Shown one piece after another: positions 54,836-63,510 of a DNA stretch of 64,000 bases. Location: NCBI GenBank assembly GCA_900471485.1, contig UCEU01000004.1, positions 62,001 to 126,000 of the forward strand, read 5' to 3'. Made by a program: the position numbers and the translations under genes. Positions within the stretch are counted from its first letter, which is position 1; each line of letters begins with the position of its first letter. This stretch comes from Hyphomicrobiales bacterium (GTDB taxonomy: Bacteria; Pseudomonadota; Alphaproteobacteria; Rhizobiales; Rhizobiaceae). Below the pieces are notes generated by a model. That model did not search any database. It had not been told where the DNA came from and was given only the letters and a program-made list of their open reading frames with translations.

Positions 54836-56428
54836 GTGTCCATCAACCGTCGCAGTTTCAACCAGCTGATGTTGCTTGCGAGCGCCAGCACCTTGCTCCC
54901 GTCGATCGCCTTCGGACAGAGCGCCGCGCCCGCAACGGGCGGCACCTTGAACTGGCTTTACCGGGTGGACCCGGGCAATGCGCTCTTCGCCATCAACACC
55001 TCGTCGGGCACCGGCCAGGCGATCGGCCCGAAGATCGTCGAGGGGCTGCTGACCTTCGATCTCGACGTCAGGCCGCAGCCGCTGCTGGCGACGGAATGGT
55101 CGGTTTCAGACGACAATCTTCGCTACACCTTCAAGCTCCGCAAGGGCGTGAAGTGGCACGACGGCAAGGACTTCACCTCCGACGATGTCGCCTTCTCTAT
55201 CTTCCGGCTCAAGGAAGCACATCCGCGCGGCCGCATCACTTACCAGAACGTGGTGGCGGTCGAGACGCCCGATCCGCTCACGGCGGTCATCGTCCTGTCG
55301 AAGCCTGCTCCCTTCCTGCTCGCGGCGCAGTCGAGCTCGGAATCGCCGATCGTGCCGAAGCACATCTTCGAGAAGCTGGCGCCGGGCGACGGGCAGACGC
55401 TGCAGACCGCGATCGGCACGGGCCCCTTCAGGCTGACGGAGTGGGTGGCGGGCAGCCATCTGATCTTCGAGCGCAACCCCGACTATTGGGATGCGGGCAA
55501 GCCTTATCTCGACCGCATCATCCTGCGCGTCGTCACCGACCCGGCCGCCCGGTCGGCGGCGCTTGAAACGGGCGAAGCCGATATTGGCGACAATCCGGTG
55601 CCGCTTGCCGATCTCGACCGGCTGAAGCAGATTCCGAGCCTCATCGTCGACACCACCACCTATGCCTATTCCGGTCCGCAGCAGCAGCTGTTCTTCAATT
55701 ACGACAATCCGCTGTTTGCCAAGCGCGAGGTGAGACTCGCCATCGCCCAGGCGATCAACCTGCCGGAGATCGTCGACGTCGCCCTTTATGGCTACGCGGA
55801 AGTGTCGCCGAGCCCTGTGAGCACGGCCCTGCCGCAGTGGTACGACAAAAGCGTTGTCGCCCATCCATATGACACGGCCGCCGCCGAGAAGCTGCTGGAC
55901 GAAGCGGGCTATCCGCGCAAGGCCGACGGCAAGCGCTTCGATCTGAGGCTGACCTATAATTCCTACCTGCCGCAGGGCTACGCAGACGTGCTGAAGAGCC
56001 AGCTGGAGAAGATCGGCGTCGGCATCGAGATCAGGAAATACGACCTGCCGACCTTCCTGAAGACCGTCTATACCGACCGCGCCTTCGATCTGGTGGTGGA
56101 GTCACTCTCCAACACCTTCGATCCGTCGCTCGGCATCCAGCGCGCCTATTGGAGCAAGAACTTCAAGATCGGCCTGCCGTTCTCCAATGCCAGCCACTAC
56201 GCAAACGCCGAGGCGGACGCTTTGCTCGAGGCGGCCGCGATCGAGCCGGATGAGAAGAAGCGCTGGGACGTCTGGAGCAAGTTCCAGCATCTGATCCACG
56301 ACGAGGTAGCCTCCATCGACCTCGTCGCCGCCCAGATCGTCGCCAACAAAAGGGTCAAGAATTACGTCACCGGATCGCAGGGGCTGAACTGGAGCTTCGG
56401 CGATCTGTGGCTCGATCCGAACGCCTGA
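54836..56428 (+). CDS. ABC transporter substrate-binding protein, family 5, copy 3
   Basis: 530-aa periplasmic binding protein with a Tat-like signal (NRRSFNQLM, cleavage near AFG-QSA) and SBP_bac_5 blocks (EGLLTFDLDVRPQPLLATEW, VKWHDGKDFTSDDVAFS). GTG start after AGAGGAG. Leads a plus operon with a rhodanese, a DszC-like and a DszA-like gene, without permeases of its own. Confidence 0.9.
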   Translation: MSINRRSFNQLMLLASASTLLPSIAFGQSAAPATGGTLNWLYRVDPGNALFAINTSSGTGQAIGPKIVEGLLTFDLDVRPQPLLATEWSVSDDNLRYTFKLRKGVKWHDGKDFTSDDVAFSIFRLKEAHPRGRITYQNVVAVETPDPLTAVIVLSKPAPFLLAAQSSSESPIVPKHIFEKLAPGDGQTLQTAIGTGPFRLTEWVAGSHLIFERNPDYWDAGKPYLDRIILRVVTDPAARSAALETGEADIGDNPVPLADLDRLKQIPSLIVDTTTYAYSGPQQQLFFNYDNPLFAKREVRLAIAQAINLPEIVDVALYGYAEVSPSPVSTALPQWYDKSVVAHPYDTAAAEKLLDEAGYPRKADGKRFDLRLTYNSYLPQGYADVLKSQLEKIGVGIEIRKYDLPTFLKTVYTDRAFDLVVESLSNTFDPSLGIQRAYWSKNFKIGLPFSNASHYANAEADALLEAAAIEPDEKKRWDVWSKFQHLIHDEVASIDLVAAQIVANKRVKNYVTGSQGLNWSFGDLWLDPNA

Positions 56429-56445
56429 AATCGAGGAGCAGGGAT

Positions 56446-57531
56446 ATGACGAAGCATTCGATAGACAAGACCACTTTGATCGATTGGCTCGGCGACGAGC
56501 TGGAACTGGCGGTGCTCGATATCCGCCGGACCGAGGACGTTGGCTACGCATCGCCGCTGTTTGCGACGAACCTGCCGGCCGAGCGCCTGGAAGCCGAACT
56601 CGACCGCTTCGTGCCGCGTCGTGTCGTTCGCACGGTTCTGGTCGATGGCGGCGATGGCACCGCGGAAGCGGCGGTCAACCGCCTGCGAGAAGCAGGCTGG
56701 ACGGACATCCACTTCCTACAAGGCGGAATTCCCGCTTGGGTGTCAGGCGGCGAAGAGTTGCCGACATTCGATATCCCAGGCGTTCCCTTTGTCACAAAGG
56801 TTCGCGATGAAAGGGGAACGCCTGTGACATCCGCTGCGGAACTGAAAACGCTATGCGATCAGGGAACGGATGTCATCGTGCTGGATACGCGCACGCTTGC
56901 CGAATATGAGAAGGCGCACATACCGGGTGCCGTCGGCGTGCCGGGCGCCGAACTGCTGCTGCGCTTCAAGGACCTTGTTCCCTCGGCGGAGACAAAGGTC
57001 GTCGTTTCCTGCGCCGGCCTGCCGCGCGCCATTCTCGGAGCGCAGACACTGATCGATGCCGGTGTCGCCAATGCCGTCTCCTATCTCGACGACGGGACAC
57101 GCGGCTGGACGGATGCGGGTTTCGAACTGGAGACCGGTCGCACGGCATCCTACGGCAAGCCAAGCGAAGAGGCCTGCCAATTCGCAAGTGAGCGCGGCGA
57201 TAGCCTTTCTGCAAGCGATGACCTGACGTTTATCGATCGGCAGAGCGCCGAGCGATGGAACGCCGATCCGGCGCGCACGACCTACCTGCTCGATATCAGG
57301 ACGCCGGAGGAGTTTTCCCGCGCGAGCCTTCCGGGATCGATCTCGTCCGAGGGCGGGCAATTGCTCGGCGTGTCTTACCGGACGATCGCGGTTCGTGGCG
57401 CCCGCGTCGTACTGGTCGATGATCTCCTGGGGTCGCGCGCCCGCATCGTTGCCCACTGGCTGGCTCGCCGTGGCTTCGAGATCGCCATCCTGCTTCACGA
57501 CTTCGAAGCGCAGGAGCGCGCCGCCGCCTAA
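56446..57531 (+). CDS. Triple rhodanese-domain sulfurtransferase
   Basis: 361 aa with three rhodanese modules (about 5-108, 125-230, 260-358). Only the middle one has a catalytic cysteine, Cys189 in VVVSCAGLPRA; the equivalent sites in modules 1 and 3 are Asp67 (VLVDGGDG) and Asp325 (VLVDDLLG). GAGGAG precedes ATG 56446. Cytoplasmic. In this operon it may accept sulfane sulfur or sulfite-derived sulfur from C-S cleavage, forming thiosulfate or persulfide; the partner is unknown. Confidence 0.87.
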   Translation: MTKHSIDKTTLIDWLGDELELAVLDIRRTEDVGYASPLFATNLPAERLEAELDRFVPRRVVRTVLVDGGDGTAEAAVNRLREAGWTDIHFLQGGIPAWVSGGEELPTFDIPGVPFVTKVRDERGTPVTSAAELKTLCDQGTDVIVLDTRTLAEYEKAHIPGAVGVPGAELLLRFKDLVPSAETKVVVSCAGLPRAILGAQTLIDAGVANAVSYLDDGTRGWTDAGFELETGRTASYGKPSEEACQFASERGDSLSASDDLTFIDRQSAERWNADPARTTYLLDIRTPEEFSRASLPGSISSEGGQLLGVSYRTIAVRGARVVLVDDLLGSRARIVAHWLARRGFEIAILLHDFEAQERAAA

Positions 57532-57564
57532 GGCGGCCTTTTCGCCGCAGACAGGAAGAACAAG

Positions 57565-58818
57565 ATGACTGATATCAATGACGCCTGGGGCGCCCCGCCG
57601 ACCGACCGCTTCGATCGTCTCGCGCAACCGTTCAGGCCGGTCTTTGCCCGCATCGGCGAACGCGCCGTGGAGCGGGACCTCGCGCGTGAATTGCCTTTCG
57701 ACGCTTATAAGTGGCTGAAGATCGCCGGCCTTTCGCGGCTCCGGTTGCCTGTCGAGAACGGCGGCCTGGGCGCGACCCTGCCGGAACTTTTCGGCCTGAT
57801 CATCGAGCTCGCGGCGGCCGATCCGAATCTCACCAACGCCTATCGCAGCCACTTCGGCTTCACCGAGGACGTGTTGAATGCACCAGCCAGCGCCTGGCGG
57901 GACAGTTGGCTGAAGAGGCTGAGGCAGGGCGAGACGATCGGAAGCGGGTTCTCCGAAGTCGGCGACACGCCACTTGGCAGCTATTCGACGCGACTGGTCC
58001 GCGATGGCGCCAACTGGCGGCTCGATGGCGAGAAATTCTATACGACCGGCTCGCTTTATGCGGACTGGATCACGCTGGGCGCGATCGACGGCGACGGGCA
58101 GCCGATCGGCGCTTTGGTGCCGACATCGGCGCCGGGTGTCGAAATTGTCGACGATTGGGACGGCTTCGGCCAGTCGCTGACGGCGAGCGGCACCGCCCGT
58201 TTCCGCGATGTCGAGGTCGCCGACGAGCTGATCAAGCCGAGCGCGGCGCGCTTCAGTTATTCAGGCGGGTTCTTCCAGCTGGTTCATCTGGCTTCGCTCG
58301 CCGGTATCGGCCGCGCCGCGGCAACCGATCTGGCGCGGCATGTGGCTGCCCGAAAGCGAGTTTACAGTCGCGGCAACGCCTCCCGATCGGCTCAGGACGC
58401 GCAGGTCCAGCAGGTGGTGGGGAAGGTGAGGGGCGCCGCCTATAGCGCGGGTGCGATCGTTCTCCAGGCGGCAAAGGCGCTGCAGCGCGCCTACGAGGCC
58501 AATCAGGGCGGAGATGCCGAGTTGATCGCCTTGGCAAACCGCAATGCCGAGCTCGAGGTCAGCCAGTCGGTCACCGTCGTCACATCGCTGATCCTTGATG
58601 CCAGCACCGCGCTGTTCGATGCCTTGGGAGCATCCGCCGCCAAGCGTGGCCACGGTCTCGACCGTCACTGGCGCAACGCTCGCACCATCGCCTCCCATAA
58701 TCCACGCATCTACCACGATCGCATCGTCGGCGATTTTGCCGTCAACGGCACGATCCCAGGGCCGCAAGCAGGCGTGGGCGTCGCGAGAGAAGAACAGGCA
58801 GAACGGACTGACGCATGA
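57565..58818 (+). CDS. Acyl-CoA dehydrogenase-fold flavin monooxygenase (DszC-like)
   Basis: 417 aa, the usual DszC length. LPFDAYKWLKIAGLSRLRLP, WRLDGEKFYTTGS, VDDWDGFGQSLTASGTARF and HWRNARTIASHNP are shared with the gene at 44582, so the two form a subgroup apart from 50352/53308. AGGAAG precedes ATG. Its stop overlaps the DszA-like gene by 4 bp (ATGA), so the two enzymes are made together. Confidence 0.85.
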   Translation: MTDINDAWGAPPTDRFDRLAQPFRPVFARIGERAVERDLARELPFDAYKWLKIAGLSRLRLPVENGGLGATLPELFGLIIELAAADPNLTNAYRSHFGFTEDVLNAPASAWRDSWLKRLRQGETIGSGFSEVGDTPLGSYSTRLVRDGANWRLDGEKFYTTGSLYADWITLGAIDGDGQPIGALVPTSAPGVEIVDDWDGFGQSLTASGTARFRDVEVADELIKPSAARFSYSGGFFQLVHLASLAGIGRAAATDLARHVAARKRVYSRGNASRSAQDAQVQQVVGKVRGAAYSAGAIVLQAAKALQRAYEANQGGDAELIALANRNAELEVSQSVTVVTSLILDASTALFDALGASAAKRGHGLDRHWRNARTIASHNPRIYHDRIVGDFAVNGTIPGPQAGVGVAREEQAERTDA

Positions 58819-60122
58819 GCATTCAAAAACGTCGCATGAACCTGAACGTCGGACTGAATTCCACCGGCTATCTCGCCAATGCATGGAAATACCGCAGCGG
58901 CGATCGGCACGATATCAACGATCCCGCCTATTATCGGCGCCTGGCGGAAATTGCCCACAAGGGGCTGTTCGACGCGGTATTCTTTTCCGACCATCCGGCG
59001 TTGATGACGGAACCGCTCGGCCGTCCTTTCCATACGATCGATCCGCTGATCCTGTGTACGGCGCTGGCCGCGCAGGTACCCGATATCGGCTTTGTCGTCA
59101 CTGTCTCCTCCACCTACAACTCGCCCTACAACTTCGCGCGTCGCGCCCAGTCGCTCGATATCGTCTCGGGCGGCCGGCTGATCGTCAACATCGTGTCGTC
59201 GTTCAATCCCAACGTCGCCGCCAATTTCGGCAGTGCGGCACTGCCGCCACGCAACGAGCGCTATGCCCGTGCGACCGAATTTCTCGACGTGGCGAAGAAG
59301 CTGTGGGCGAGCTGGGACCCACGCCGCGAGGGCGAGATTTCCTCCGATCGCTTCTGGGACAGCACCAGCGCCGCGACCATCGATCATGACGGCGACGTCT
59401 TCCAGGTGCGAGGCCCCCTCAATGTCCCGCGCGGGCCGCAGGGCCACCCCGTCATCGCTCAGGCCGGTGCCTCCGAGGGCGGCATCGCGCTTGCGGCGCG
59501 GCACGGCGAGATCATCTATTGCAACATCCTGTCGAAACCAGCGGGACGCGCCTTCGGCGACAAGGTCCGCAACAAGGCAGTGTCGCTCGGCCGCGACCCG
59601 TCCGGCATTCGCATCGTCCCTGGGCTCGTGGTGATCGTCGGCGACGATAGAAAGGAGGCACTACGCAAGCATGAACTCTACAGCGGCGCGGGCTCCGAGG
59701 ATGGCCTGCTGGACCGCTTCGTGCGCGAGCATGGGTTGGACCGCGACCGCTTCGACCCGGATGCGGTGCTGGACTACCAACGCTTCGTGCCCGACCCGAA
59801 CAGGCAGCAGGCCGTGGGGATGGGGCTTGGCCTTTCCGATTTGTTGCAGCATGAGAAACTCACGGCTCGCCAGGCGGTGCGCCGCTCGGAAGGCCATCAC
59901 CGGCTTCTGCTCGGCACGGCGGAAGAGGTGGCCGAAGAGATGATCGAACTCTGGGAAGACGGCACGGTGGATGGCTACACGCTGCAGCCGCCCCGGGCGC
60001 CTGACGATATCATCGAGTTTGTCGACAAGGTCATCCCGATCCTCCAGGATCGAGGCGTCTATCCACGCCGCTACGAAGGGCGAACGATACGCGAGCGGTA
60101 TGGTTTGCATCATCCACCATGA
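58815..60122 (+). CDS. LLM monooxygenase of the DszA/NtaA/SnaA family (second)
   Basis: 435 aa: NVGLNSTGYLANAWKYRSGD, RRAQSLDIVSGGRLIVNIVSSFNPNVAANFG split over two lines of the fold, DVFQVRGPLNVPRGPQG, and the C-terminal TIRERYGL. Typical NtaA/SnaA/DszA FMNH2-dependent monooxygenase. Translationally coupled to the DszC-like gene. Last gene of the organosulfur island. Substrate unknown. Confidence 0.88.
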   Translation: MSIQKRRMNLNVGLNSTGYLANAWKYRSGDRHDINDPAYYRRLAEIAHKGLFDAVFFSDHPALMTEPLGRPFHTIDPLILCTALAAQVPDIGFVVTVSSTYNSPYNFARRAQSLDIVSGGRLIVNIVSSFNPNVAANFGSAALPPRNERYARATEFLDVAKKLWASWDPRREGEISSDRFWDSTSAATIDHDGDVFQVRGPLNVPRGPQGHPVIAQAGASEGGIALAARHGEIIYCNILSKPAGRAFGDKVRNKAVSLGRDPSGIRIVPGLVVIVGDDRKEALRKHELYSGAGSEDGLLDRFVREHGLDRDRFDPDAVLDYQRFVPDPNRQQAVGMGLGLSDLLQHEKLTARQAVRRSEGHHRLLLGTAEEVAEEMIELWEDGTVDGYTLQPPRAPDDIIEFVDKVIPILQDRGVYPRRYEGRTIRERYGLHHPP

Positions 60123-60280
60123 GTTGGCTATGGCGGTGCTTTCGCCGAGCGGAACTGCGGGCGCTCGCATCAGTTGGCGCGCGGCATGCCCGTGATCGCC
60201 GAAGGCCTCCGCAACCCTATGGCAGCGCACTCTGCGCCGGTTGCCAGGATGCGCGAAGCGGGGTCGAGCGAGAAGCAGCT

Positions 60281-60907
60281 CTAGCGAAGCAGGCCATCGA
60301 GGTCGAAGTCCTTCCATCCGCGCAGCTTGGCCGCTTCCTCGTCCAGCTCCTTCCTTTCCTTCTTCGCCTTGCCCGTTTTCTTCAGTGATCGGGTGAGCTT
60401 TGCCTTGTATGCAGCCTGCCTGCGCTTTTCCGCGGCCGCTGCCAGATCATCCTCGCGCCATTCATCGACAGCGCCGCGGTCGAGGATATCCTCGACGATC
60501 CTTGGATCGAAGACATGGAAGGTAATCCTGCGGGCGCGGCCGTTGAGCCTGACTGTCCGCGTTCCCGCGCTGGGCAGCCGGCCGTCGGCCAGCCAGCGAT
60601 GCCGCTCGCTGGTCTTGATCGTCAGGATGTCCTGGATCTCGCGCGGGATAACAGGAAGACGTTCGATGTCCTTCATAGCCTCGGCGATAACGGCCGACGC
60701 CGCTCTAAATTCCGACTTCGCGCTGGTGGGCATGGCGAGTGTCAGTTCGCTCCCCTCGAGATCGAGCGATTTCTTCAGGGCTGCGGGAAGTCGTGCCCGG
60801 AGTTCAAGAAGAATTCCTTTCGCGCGCACCGATGAGCCCAGCGTGGCTGTCGGCGTGAGCGTCCAGCTCCTCAGCAGTTCGATATCGTTCTTTTCTTGCT
60901 TTGGCAT
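60281..60907 (-). CDS. Hypothetical basic protein
   Basis: 208 aa from ATG 60907 (MPKQEKND); an ATG at 60958 would add 17 residues. No domain recognised. The first 140 residues are mixed (LPVIPREIQDILTIKTSERHRWLADGRLP looks like a helix-turn-helix-type segment), and the C-terminus is a Lys/Arg-rich coil (RRQAAYKAKLTRSLKKTGKAKKERKELDEEAA). A nucleic-acid-binding role is possible but unproven. Monocistronic. Confidence 0.68.
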   Translation of the reverse strand: MPKQEKNDIELLRSWTLTPTATLGSSVRAKGILLELRARLPAALKKSLDLEGSELTLAMPTSAKSEFRAASAVIAEAMKDIERLPVIPREIQDILTIKTSERHRWLADGRLPSAGTRTVRLNGRARRITFHVFDPRIVEDILDRGAVDEWREDDLAAAAEKRRQAAYKAKLTRSLKKTGKAKKERKELDEEAAKLRGWKDFDLDGLLR

Positions 60908-61192
60908 CGGGCTTAGATGGGCTTTCGGGGGATTGGCGTCAACGCTGGCTGATTGCATCCCGGCTAGGTCAAGCCTGTCAGATTGGGATCGGTTCGCACC
61001 ATCGTCACAAGTTGTCCTGAAGGTCGGCGATCTTTACGGGGCAGGCGATCTTGTTGTCGACGGCCGTGCTGAAAGTCGCGGTTTGACATCAGGCATCTCC
61101 TCCGCAGCGAAAACGTCACGCACCCCGCAGGTTCCGCATCTACGACTTTGGACTGGTCGCGCTGTATGCAGGCGCCTGATAGGCCGGGGCGG

Positions 61193-63094
61193 TCAGATGA
61201 CGGTCTGCAAGCCGAGTTCCACCACCCTTCCGCTGGGCAGGCCAAAGTAGTCCGTCGCGTTTCCTGCGTTTTGAGCCAGCACGATGAACAGGCGATCCTG
61301 CCAGAAAGGCATTCCGCCCTTCTTCGAGGGAAGGATCGTCCGTCGCGACAGGAAGAACGACGTCGACATGATATCGAACTTCAGGCCGAGGTTGCGGACA
61401 AGCACCAGGGCTCGCGGAATGTTGGGTGTCTCCATGTACCCGAATGTGATCACCAAGCGGCTGAACAGGGGACTGAAGCTTTCGAGAAAAATCTTGCTGT
61501 CATCCGGCACGAACGGCTCCGTCGCGGTGACCACGCTCAGGATGACGTTGTGCTCGTGGAGAACCTTGTAGTGCTTGAGACTATGCAGCAACGCGGTCGG
61601 CGCGCCCTCGACATCGCTGGTGAGGAAGATGGCCGTGCCCGGCACGGTGGTGGGCGGCTTTCTGGTGAGCCTCTGGATGATCCCTTCCAGCGGCACCTCG
61701 TCGGCGCGGGTTCGGGCAGCAAGCAACCGTCGACCAGCCATCCATGTCTGCATGATGAGACCCATGGTGCACGCAACGGTGACCGGAACCCAGCCACCCT
61801 CGGGAAACTTGGCGATGTTTGCCACGAAGAACCCGGCGTCTATCAGGAAGAGCGGAACGATGACCGCCGCGGTGGTCACCGTCGTCCATTTCCAGATGTG
61901 CTTCATCACGACGAACAGCAGCACGCTGGTGATCAGCATCTCGCCGGTGACCGCGATGCCGTATGCGGCCGACAGACCGCTCGAGCTCCTGAAATACAGG
62001 ACGAGCGCGACGACGAACACGAAGAGGAACGCATTCACCTGAGGCATGAAGATCTGGCCGGAGTGCGTCTCGGAGGTATGCAGGATCTGCAAGCGGGGTA
62101 GCAGGTTGAGGTGCATGGCTTGCCGAACAAGGGAGTATGCTCCCGAGATGACCGCCTGGCTTGCGATCACGGTCGCTGCTGTTGCCAGGCACACGATCGG
62201 CACGCGCGCCCATTCCGGATGCATGCCGAAGAACGGGTGATCTGTCATGCCGGGATTGGCAAGGACGAACGCACCCTGTCCGAAATAGTTGAGAAGCAGG
62301 CATGGGAAGACGAGCGAAAACCACGCAATCACGATCGGTCGGCGGCCGAAGTGGCCGAGGTCGACGTAGAGCGCCTCCGCCCCGGTAACCGCGAGGAACA
62401 CCGCCCCGAGAACAGCGATGGCATGCCCGACATTGTGCGACGCGTAGAGAACGCCATGGAGTGGATTGATGGCGCTGAAGATTTCGGGGTCGTCGAGGAT
62501 ATGGATCGCGCCGCTGATTCCGAGAACCAGAAACCAGACCGCCATGACCGGACCGAAGACCGATGCAACGCCGCCAGTTCCGAAGCGTTGCACGAAGAAA
62601 AGCACGGCGATGATGGTCACGGTGATCGGTACGATCCAGGCCGCCAGTCCCGGCGCGACGACCTGAATCCCTTCGACGGCCGACAAGACGGAGATCGCAG
62701 GTGTTATGATGGCGTCGCCAAGAAACAGCGAGGCGCCGGCGACGCCGAGGACGAGGATCCATGCCGGCTTCTCTGTGAAGCTTTGACGAGCAAGCGTCAT
62801 AAGAGACAGCGTTCCGCCTTCGCCGCGGTTGTCGGCCTTGAGAACAAACGTCACGTACTTCACGGTGACAACGACGGTGAGTGCCCACACGATAAGCGAG
62901 AGGATGCCGAGCACATTCTCGCGATGGGATCCCGATCCGGCCGTTGCGTGTAGCGCTTCGCGAAAGGCGTAGAGCGGGCTTGTGCCGATGTCACCGTATA
63001 CGACGCCAAGCGCGGCCAAGACCAGTGAGGGCAGGCCGCTGCGCGATTCAGTCGCCAGTTCTGGATCTTCGGAGCGAAGTTGCGGATAGGTCAC
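61193..63094 (-). CDS. kup: Low-affinity potassium transporter Kup
   Basis: 633-aa inner-membrane K+/H+ symporter. The KUP signature GVVYGDIGTSPLYAF is at residues 34-48, about 12 TM segments follow, and the C-terminal 170 residues are the soluble domain (HVILS, VPLEGIIQRLTRKPP, FFLSRRTILP). Translation starts at a GTG with CAGGA upstream. Rhizobia often carry several Kup copies. No K+-sensor riboswitch was recognised upstream. Confidence 0.94.
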   Translation of the reverse strand: MTYPQLRSEDPELATESRSGLPSLVLAALGVVYGDIGTSPLYAFREALHATAGSGSHRENVLGILSLIVWALTVVVTVKYVTFVLKADNRGEGGTLSLMTLARQSFTEKPAWILVLGVAGASLFLGDAIITPAISVLSAVEGIQVVAPGLAAWIVPITVTIIAVLFFVQRFGTGGVASVFGPVMAVWFLVLGISGAIHILDDPEIFSAINPLHGVLYASHNVGHAIAVLGAVFLAVTGAEALYVDLGHFGRRPIVIAWFSLVFPCLLLNYFGQGAFVLANPGMTDHPFFGMHPEWARVPIVCLATAATVIASQAVISGAYSLVRQAMHLNLLPRLQILHTSETHSGQIFMPQVNAFLFVFVVALVLYFRSSSGLSAAYGIAVTGEMLITSVLLFVVMKHIWKWTTVTTAAVIVPLFLIDAGFFVANIAKFPEGGWVPVTVACTMGLIMQTWMAGRRLLAARTRADEVPLEGIIQRLTRKPPTTVPGTAIFLTSDVEGAPTALLHSLKHYKVLHEHNVILSVVTATEPFVPDDSKIFLESFSPLFSRLVITFGYMETPNIPRALVLVRNLGLKFDIMSTSFFLSRRTILPSKKGGMPFWQDRLFIVLAQNAGNATDYFGLPSGRVVELGLQTVI

Positions 63095-63296
63095 CGGACA
63101 GTCCTGACGGAAGCGACTATGTTTTCAAGGTTGTAGGTGATGATATCGCTGAATGTTCGAATGATCGATTGGTTCGATTGGCTGAACCACAACTATGTGT
63201 GGGGTCAGCGCCAGGCTGCGTCCTGCTTTTCTTCACCCCTGGCGCCACCACTCGTACAATATCCCCACCGCGACCTTCCTGCCCGGCGGTTCGCAT

Positions 63297-63479
63297 TCAG
63301 CCACTTCCGGGCAAAACGCTGGCATCGTCGTTCTCGGGAAGCGAGCCCGTCCCAGGCGTCTTGGTCTCATCGGTAAGATGATCCTTCGCATGCGGACCAG
63401 CGGCAGGATGATCCTTGGGAATTGCAGGCTTCCTGCCTGTCTCTTCAATGGCTCGCTGCGCCTTCTTGTCCTTGTCCAT
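63297..63479 (-). CDS. Small hydrophilic hypothetical protein
   Basis: 60 aa, rich in Lys, Asp, Pro and Thr, with no hydrophobic core (MDKDKKAQRAIEETGRKPA); probably disordered. AAGGAG 7 bp before ATG 63479 supports it as a real gene. It follows a stress-type gene on the same strand. Function unknown. Confidence 0.65.
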   Translation of the reverse strand: MDKDKKAQRAIEETGRKPAIPKDHPAAGPHAKDHLTDETKTPGTGSLPENDDASVLPGSG

Positions 63480-63510
63480 ACACAACTCCTTCGATGTCCC
63501 TGTCTGCGGA

